17,744 nt of DNA, from the NCBI GenBank assembly GCA_031289625.1, contig JAITPB010000169.1:1-17744 (forward strand). The letters run 5' to 3'. Below, one piece after another: positions 13,309-17,744 of this stretch (position 1 is the first letter of the stretch; each line of letters opens with the position of its first letter). This DNA is from Clostridiales bacterium (GTDB lineage: Bacteria > Bacillota > Clostridia > Lachnospirales > WQUN01). The position numbers and the translations under genes are program-made. Under the pieces are notes generated by a model. It saw nothing but the letters and a program-made list of their open reading frames with translations. It did not search any database and was not told where the DNA came from.

Positions 13309-14490
13309 ATGGGCATAACAGTTTTGAAAGGACTGCAAGGAACCGGGTACACACTCGGCGGCATGATAAAAGAAGGCGGGGAAGGCGCGGTGTATCGCGT
13401 GTCAAACCGTTCTGATATTTTGATCAAACTATACAAGCCCGAGCTGCTCCAACAAAAACCCCATCTGCAGCAAAAGTTAAAATACATGGTTTCCCGTCCC
13501 ATACGCACCCATCTGAATAACGCCATTGCCTGGCCCCTGGACGCGCTCTATAACAAAGGCGCTTTCGCGGGTTTCGCTATGCCCCGCCTGTCGTTTGACA
13601 ATAAATTAGACGCGGCTTATGACTACGATCCCAAACGGATGACCGCCGCCAAAAGCCGCGTTAATTTAGCTTCCAACCTCTGCCGCCTGGTCATTGAACT
13701 GCATAGAAAAAGCCTTATCATCGGAGACTTTAATCATGAAAACGTCGGCTATCAGGAACAAAACGGACATGTCTGCATGATGGATGTGGATTCGTTTCAC
13801 ATGGTAAACAGCGGATTTGACTATCGGTGCGGCGTGTGTATGCCGGGGTATCTCGCCCCGGAAATCATCAAGCATTGCCGGCTGGATTCCAGGCATACGC
13901 TCGACAGAACCGCGCTGCCTACCTTCACGCAAAACAGTGATAATTTTGCGCTTGCGGTACATATTTTCCGTATGCTCATGAACGGTATCAGCCCGTTTAA
14001 CGGCGTGAAAACGAAAGTAACCGGTTCAACCGAAGCCGCTTTAACGGGAAATGGGGCGATTGAACGCAACCAGTACTGCTTCCGGCCCGATTTAAAATCC
14101 AAGAATGTCCTCTGCCCTCCGAAAATTATTTTGCCCCATGAGATTATCGCGCTCTTTGACAGAGCTTTTATCGAGGGGCGGGATTATCCGTTCAGACGGC
14201 CTACCGCGCGGGAGTGGCTGGACGCTCTGCAGCGATATGCAAACGCGCTGGTTCCCTGTTCGAAGCAAGGGAAAATTCATCAGTACGACAGACATTTATC
14301 CAAATGCCCGTGGTGTGAGGCGGACGCGCGGCAGAAAGCGCGCAGCAGCCGCTTCTTTGTCCCGGCGTATACCGTGACCAGAACCGATACGGCTTCCCGG
14401 CAAGTACATAGCAAGGCCAACCATCAAGCCCCTCAAACGAAGATAGCGTATTTGCAGGATCTTTTGAGACAAAAAGCCCTGACGACATAA
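13309..14490 (+). CDS. Protein kinase with C-terminal Cys/His knuckle, YegI-like
   Basis: This is a 393-residue cytosolic protein kinase. The Gly-rich loop is GGEGAVYRV (23-31) and the ATP lysine is K40 in ILIKLYKP. The catalytic loop is GDFNHENV (D140, N145), replacing HRDxxxxN. The metal-binding segment is MMDVDSF (D159/D161), replacing DFG, and YLAPEI is the APE motif. These variants are typical of the TerY-P/YegI branch, so activity is likely. Near the C terminus, C317, H324, C333 and C336 (CPWC) could form a zinc knuckle. A low-complexity tail follows. AAGGAGG is five bases before the ATG and overlaps the PP2C stop, so the genes are coupled. With the vWA and PP2C genes it forms the triad; its substrates are unknown. 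Confidence 0.88.
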   Translation: MGITVLKGLQGTGYTLGGMIKEGGEGAVYRVSNRSDILIKLYKPELLQQKPHLQQKLKYMVSRPIRTHLNNAIAWPLDALYNKGAFAGFAMPRLSFDNKLDAAYDYDPKRMTAAKSRVNLASNLCRLVIELHRKSLIIGDFNHENVGYQEQNGHVCMMDVDSFHMVNSGFDYRCGVCMPGYLAPEIIKHCRLDSRHTLDRTALPTFTQNSDNFALAVHIFRMLMNGISPFNGVKTKVTGSTEAALTGNGAIERNQYCFRPDLKSKNVLCPPKIILPHEIIALFDRAFIEGRDYPFRRPTAREWLDALQRYANALVPCSKQGKIHQYDRHLSKCPWCEADARQKARSSRFFVPAYTVTRTDTASRQVHSKANHQAPQTKIAYLQDLLRQKALTT

Positions 14491-14517
14491 GAGACTTGCA
14501 TTTGAAGGAGACTTGAC

Positions 14518-15018
14518 ATGGACAAAAACCTATTATCCGCCCATCGCTTGCTTTCAGATTATAGCGCAAAAGGAAAGCTGAAAACACTCATCACGGGCTG
14601 GGCTATTTTTATCGGGATTCTGATTGTCACAAAAATCCCTTCCGTGCAAAACGTGATGATAGAATTTAGCAATTCCGTTACCGTCGATTGGGTTACAAGC
14701 AGCGTAAAATTTCTGATAAGCGGCCTAGGGTATGTGGCGGTTCCGATGCTCATAGGCACGCTTATGACTGTTTTTAAAAAACAAAATTTTGATGAAATAC
14801 GCCTTTACGGCACAGGCATTGGTTTTTTGAACAGCAAGAGCCAGGAAGAACACTATGCCGCCTATTCGGATGTCAAATTTTCGTACGGAAAAATGCGGGA
14901 CAGTTTTTGGGTGGAATCCAAGGCCGCTTCCATTAAATCAACCGAATATGGATGGCGGGAATTTGCCCAGCCGGACATATTGCGCGGCAGCATTGAAAAA
15001 TACGGGAGATGGAACTAA
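14518..15018 (+). CDS. Two-helix membrane protein of unknown family, fourth cassette member
   Basis: This 166-residue protein is not recognised as a family. Residues 1-20 are polar. Residues 22-38 (KTLITGWAIFIGILIVT) and 64-86 (KFLISGLGYVAVPMLIGTLMTVF) are predicted membrane helices. The remaining ~80 residues are soluble, with IRLYGTGIGFLNS and a strand pattern (YSDVKFSYGKMRDSFWVES) that would suit a small PH-like or GRAM-like beta fold; that is a guess. The ATG follows GAAGGAG by about six bases and lies 28 nt after the kinase gene with no terminator between, so it belongs to the same transcript. Position suggests it anchors the vWA-kinase-phosphatase module at the membrane or is regulated by it. 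Confidence 0.7.
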   Translation: MDKNLLSAHRLLSDYSAKGKLKTLITGWAIFIGILIVTKIPSVQNVMIEFSNSVTVDWVTSSVKFLISGLGYVAVPMLIGTLMTVFKKQNFDEIRLYGTGIGFLNSKSQEEHYAAYSDVKFSYGKMRDSFWVESKAASIKSTEYGWREFAQPDILRGSIEKYGRWN

Positions 15019-15183
15019 AATGAATGCTCCTATTTCGTCTCATATCTTCCTCATTTTTAATTTCAAGCCTGAATATCGCTCAGTTTCAAGATTATCACGG
15101 TGGTAATTTGCTGCATATATAATTGTCGACATAGGATACGACTTCAATGGCATAGGAACTGTCTGACTCTTCAGCATCAAAAT
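15019..15183. other. Short AT-rich gap between convergent genes
   Basis: A 28-codon plus-strand frame (15020-15106) has its nearest ribosome-like site 11 bases away and no family look. On the minus strand the glycosyltransferase frame stays open for 35 codons beyond its TAG stop. Neither is convincing. No RNA gene or repeat was seen. Confidence 0.5.
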
Positions 15184-15216
15184 AAAAAAGGCTGCGAATT
15201 TTCTACAGCCTTTTTT
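15184..15216. terminator. Bidirectional intrinsic terminator
   Basis: AAAAAAGGCTG (15184-15194) and CAGCCTTTTTT (15206-15216) form a stem with A and T runs at each outer side, so it can stop transcripts from both strands. It closes the plus-strand vWA cassette and the minus-strand glycosyltransferase, whose stop codon (15203-15205) lies in the loop. Confidence 0.88.
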
Positions 15217-16309
15217 CCATAAACTTTTTCTCCATAGCCGTTTTGATCCAGCGCACATTATTTTGAAGGCGTTCATCGCCCGGCGCTAGAGCCAGGGCAT
15301 TTTTTGCGTGCTTCAGCGCCTGTTCCGTCATGCCCAGGTAATAGCATCCCAGGGCGGCCATGTCGTCTGGCGTGTGATCCCAGGCATACCCCATATTCAC
15401 AAAACATTGCGATTTCTCACGGATTTTCAGCGCTTGCCGCGCAAAATAAAATACGGATTGCCAATCCTGCTCCTCATAAGCGAGCAGCGCCATTTCGATA
15501 TAAGGCTCTCTCATTGAGGAGCATTCGGCGATGGCTTTGTAGAGCCAGGCGCGCGCGTCTTCACGCCGCCCCAGGCCGCTGTATGACCTGGCGATCCATC
15601 GCATACAGGCGCAGCGTTCTTCTTTCCATTGGGAGGACGCGAGGCTCAACTGCCGCTTCAATGTATCAACGCATTGCGTCCACAGGCCCATAAACATGTA
15701 CTCCCGCCCCAGATAATATGCAAACCGCTCGTTTTCCGGCTCTTCTCGCACCGCGGCCTCCAGCATCGGCAGATATCCGCTTCTGGGTTTCGAGTAATCC
15801 GGGTAATGGTTGAGAACCAGATCTTCAATAAAGATTTCTTTTTCCGGAGGCTCCCCAACGTATTCTAAGTATTCATGAATGGGATAGCGCCAGGCATATC
15901 CTCTCCGGGCGTGTATCTTAAAATAAACAAGCTGCGTATCCGGAGATCCGTCGGGCTTTAAGCTCCAGTTGTAAATATAACGCGCCCGCTGCGTATCCGG
16001 TTGCCAGGCTTTTTCCAATTTTTCGCGCCAGCCTTTTTCGAAACTCTCGTCCAGGTCGGTGCAGACACAAATGTCCGCATCCTGGGGAACGAGATCTAAA
16101 GAAAGATTACGAGCCGTATCAAAACGCCAGGGCTTGACTTCCCGCACCGTCACTGCGGCGCCGTTTTTTCGCAGCGCCTCCGCTGTACCGTCGTTAGAGC
16201 CGGTATCCATGATGACGATTTTATCCGCTTCTCCCATCGAACGCATCCAGGCGTCCACCAATGTCGCTTCATTTTTGCAAATGGCATAGACCACGACTTT
16301 ATATCGCAT
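15203..16309 (-). CDS. GT2 family glycosyltransferase with TPR-like C-terminal half
   Basis: This is a 368-residue cytosolic or membrane-peripheral enzyme. Residues 1-180 form a GT-A fold: YAICKNEATLVDAW at the start, the nucleotide-sugar motif DTGSNDGT (35-42) and the metal-binding DLDE (85-88). Residues ~185-360 are helical repeats of TPR type (ERFAYYLGREYMFMG, ACMRWIARSYSGLGR, MGYAWDH, ALKHAKNALALAPGD). This two-part layout is common in Clostridia, where the TPR part may bind acceptor or partner proteins. Donor and acceptor sugars cannot be told. The ATG has AAAGGGG about nine bases upstream. The gene stands alone, convergent with the vWA cassette and divergent from the two-component genes. 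It ends inside a bidirectional terminator. Confidence 0.88.
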   Translation of the reverse strand: MRYKVVVYAICKNEATLVDAWMRSMGEADKIVIMDTGSNDGTAEALRKNGAAVTVREVKPWRFDTARNLSLDLVPQDADICVCTDLDESFEKGWREKLEKAWQPDTQRARYIYNWSLKPDGSPDTQLVYFKIHARRGYAWRYPIHEYLEYVGEPPEKEIFIEDLVLNHYPDYSKPRSGYLPMLEAAVREEPENERFAYYLGREYMFMGLWTQCVDTLKRQLSLASSQWKEERCACMRWIARSYSGLGRREDARAWLYKAIAECSSMREPYIEMALLAYEEQDWQSVFYFARQALKIREKSQCFVNMGYAWDHTPDDMAALGCYYLGMTEQALKHAKNALALAPGDERLQNNVRWIKTAMEKKFMEKRL

Positions 16310-16396
16310 TTATTGCATCCCCTTTCCTACGTCTATCCTATTCAGGACAACGCGGGGAAAGTGAATGCCGAAACCACGATAAGAAAAAAAGGAATC

Positions 16397-16448
16397 TTTA
16401 CAAGTTCATAACAACTTTTCCTTGGGATCGTGTTATCATTAGTTTAAT
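16397..16448 (+). promoter_or_regulatory. Probable control region of the two-component operon
   Basis: TTTACA (16397-16402) and ATAACA (16408-16413) are six-base half-sites five bases apart, resembling the direct repeats bound by PhoP/OmpR-type regulators. AAGGAA (16389-16394) and TTCCTT (16418-16423) flank them as an inverted repeat. TATCAT (16434-16439) or TTTAAT (16443-16448) may serve as a -10 box. No strong sigma-A pair is seen, in keeping with an activator-dependent promoter. Confidence 0.35.
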
Positions 16449-16473
16449 GCATACGCATACGGGGTGAAGCCGA

Positions 16474-17133
16474 ATGGCAAAATTACTCATCGTAGAGGAC
16501 GAACCCGCAATCGCGGAACTGATCGCCCTGCACGCGCAAATAGCTGGGCACAGCGCCGCCGTACTCCACGATGGCGGCGGCGTTATGAGACAAATTGACA
16601 GCGACCGTCCTGACATGATTATCCTGGACGTTATGCTGCCGGGGCGTGACGGTTTTTCTTTGATGGCGGACATAGCCCCGACGGGCGTCCCGGTTATTTT
16701 TCTTACGGCGAAAGAACGATTAGAGGATAAAGTGAACGGGCTTCGGCTGGGCGCGGACGATTACATTGTCAAGCCGTTTGAAGCCATAGAATTGATGACG
16801 CGGATTGACGCCGTTCTGCGCCGCTGCCGCGTCACGGACGGCCGCTTTCATGTGGGCGGCGCGGAAATATGGCGTAACGAGCGGCGCACTTTTTACAATG
16901 GCCAAGAGATTGAATTGACTTTCCGCGAATTTGGCTTATTGGAAGCGCTTATTCGTAACAAAAACCTCGCGCTGTCGCGGGAAAAATTGTTGGAATTGGT
17001 GTGGGGTTACAATTATTTAGGGGAAACGCGAACGGTTGACGTTCACATCCAAAAATTACGCAAGAAGCTGGGCTTGGAAGAATACATCAAAACGGTCTAC
17101 AAGTATGGCTACCGTCTGGAGGTTCCGAGGTGA
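16474..17133 (+). CDS. OmpR/PhoB-type response regulator
   Basis: This is a 219-residue cytosolic DNA-binding regulator. The receiver domain (1-115) has the acidic pair E8/D9 in IVEDEP, phospho-acceptor D52 in ILDVMLPG, T78 and K100 (DDYIVKPF). The C-terminal winged helix (about 125-218) has FREFGLLEALI, LLELVWGYNYLGETRTVDVHIQKLRKKLG and the final hairpin TVYKYGYRLEVP. The ribosome site GGGGTGA is six bases before the ATG. Its stop overlaps the start of the sensor kinase gene (GTGA), so the pair is translationally coupled. The signal is not evident from the regulator itself. Confidence 0.95.
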   Translation: MAKLLIVEDEPAIAELIALHAQIAGHSAAVLHDGGGVMRQIDSDRPDMIILDVMLPGRDGFSLMADIAPTGVPVIFLTAKERLEDKVNGLRLGADDYIVKPFEAIELMTRIDAVLRRCRVTDGRFHVGGAEIWRNERRTFYNGQEIELTFREFGLLEALIRNKNLALSREKLLELVWGYNYLGETRTVDVHIQKLRKKLGLEEYIKTVYKYGYRLEVPR

Positions 17134-17744
17134 AGTTTTGGCAGAAAGCGTTTTTCGCGGGTCTGCTGCTGTTTCTCGTGGGATTTGACGCGCTTGGCTT
17201 TACGCTGGCGCGGCGCAGCTATGAACTGAACGCCGGTTATGCCCTTCAAACGGCGCTGATGGAACAAGGCGTCATTGAAAAATCGCTGTACGATAATATT
17301 ATGAACAGCGCGCCGCAATTTACCCAATTGAACAGCGAAAATCTGCGGTTTGCCGTCGCGCCTTACGCCGCGTATTACAAAAATCAAGGCGTGGCAATGG
17401 CTGTTTATCTGGATGGGCCGGCGGTCTATAACGGCTTCCCCGCGTACACGCCAAAAGGGACGGGTGAAAATGAAAAGGCCATCGTTTTACAGGAAATAAA
17501 CAACAATCTTTTCTGCGTGATTGAAAGCCATTTGCCCGCGCCGTTAGACACGCTGGTTTTCATCTACGCCAAAGACGAAAGCGCGTTGACTGCCTTCAGA
17601 ACGGATGTGACCAGACTGTTCCTGTTTATCAGCGGGATTGCGGCGGTACTGCTCGGCGGTGCATTGCTGTTCATGCTCATTGGATTAACGCGCCCGTTCC
17701 GAAAGTTGAGCGCAGCGGCTGCCGAAATCAGCGGCGGGGATTAT
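17130..17744 (+). CDS. Sensor histidine kinase, N-terminal part (cut by window end)
   Basis: A GTG at 17130, with GGAGG seven bases upstream, opens 205 codons that run off the window. Residues 1-25 give a first membrane helix (FFAGLLLFLVGFDALGFTL). Residues ~30-165 are an extracytoplasmic sensor region. A second helix at ~170-190 (LFLFISGIAAVLLGGALLFM) is followed by the start of a HAMP linker (LTRPFRKLSAAAAEISGGDY). The dimerisation/His and ATPase domains must lie beyond 17744. It overlaps the response regulator stop by 4 nt and is its cognate kinase. The ligand is unknown; the sensor part contains a single cysteine and no recognisable PAS or Cache motif by eye. Confidence 0.9.
   Translation, partial: MKFWQKAFFAGLLLFLVGFDALGFTLARRSYELNAGYALQTALMEQGVIEKSLYDNIMNSAPQFTQLNSENLRFAVAPYAAYYKNQGVAMAVYLDGPAVYNGFPAYTPKGTGENEKAIVLQEINNNLFCVIESHLPAPLDTLVFIYAKDESALTAFRTDVTRLFLFISGIAAVLLGGALLFMLIGLTRPFRKLSAAAAEISGGDY

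Noticed and set aside
15020..15106. 28-codon plus-strand ORF after the membrane protein gene
   Set aside because: The ribosome site is 11 bases away, there is no recognisable character, and it sits in an AT-rich gap before the terminator.
15098..15202. 35 open codons after the TAG stop of the glycosyltransferase, in the same frame
   Set aside because: An open run of this length is expected by chance fairly often, and the terminator stem spans the stop codon, so translation most likely ends at the TAG.
1..17744. CRISPR array, insertion sequence or phage genes
   Set aside because: No regularly spaced repeats, transposase, integrase or phage structural motifs were seen on either strand.

Overview
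The window looks like a spore-forming member of the Clostridia (Bacillota) of roughly balanced GC content. Pointers are a YlmC/YmxH-type sporulation PRC-barrel protein, two tandem Csp-like subtilases, a Bacillus-type nicotinamidase, tRNA genes without encoded CCA, strong AGGAGG-type ribosome sites and many overlapping genes. Species cannot be named from the sequence alone.

Layout. (1) 128-327: a sigma-A-like promoter followed by tRNA-Glu(TTC) and tRNA-Cys(GCA), with a structured T-rich trailer to about 479. (2) 509-3944, minus strand: two adjacent paralogous S8 (subtilisin-like) proteases with intact catalytic triads, 22 nt apart. (3) 4076-5686, plus strand: promoter, nicotinamidase pncA, a DJ-1/PfpI protein overlapping it by 35 nt, the YlmC/YmxH protein, then an intrinsic terminator. 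(4) 11138 down to 5708, minus strand: larB-larC-larE, the biosynthesis genes for the nickel-pincer nucleotide (NPN) cofactor, followed by an overlapping DUF2339 membrane protein. All four genes overlap or abut. No larA-type user of the cofactor is present. (5) 11289-15018, plus strand: an AT-rich small LSM-like protein, a possible 25-residue membrane peptide, then a tight cassette of vWA (TerY/YegL-like), PP2C phosphatase (YegK-like), protein kinase with a C-terminal Cys/His knuckle (YegI-like) and a two-helix membrane protein of unknown family. (6) 15184-16309: a terminator serving both strands and a minus-strand GT2 glycosyltransferase with a TPR-like tail. (7) 16474 to the window end, plus strand: an OmpR-type response regulator and the first 205 codons of its sensor kinase.

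How the parts may work together. PncA makes nicotinate, which the salvage pathway turns into nicotinate adenine dinucleotide, the substrate LarB carboxylates; LarE then adds sulfur and LarC inserts nickel. The vWA-PP2C-kinase cassette corresponds to the known TerY-P triad, a phosphorylation switch of poorly known purpose, here with an added membrane protein. This cassette is the best candidate for an under-described system in the window. Other notable points are a probable ATT start codon for larE, a perfect 30-bp palindrome inside larB, and several plausible small ORFs. Positions of domains and residues were read by eye; no database search was run.
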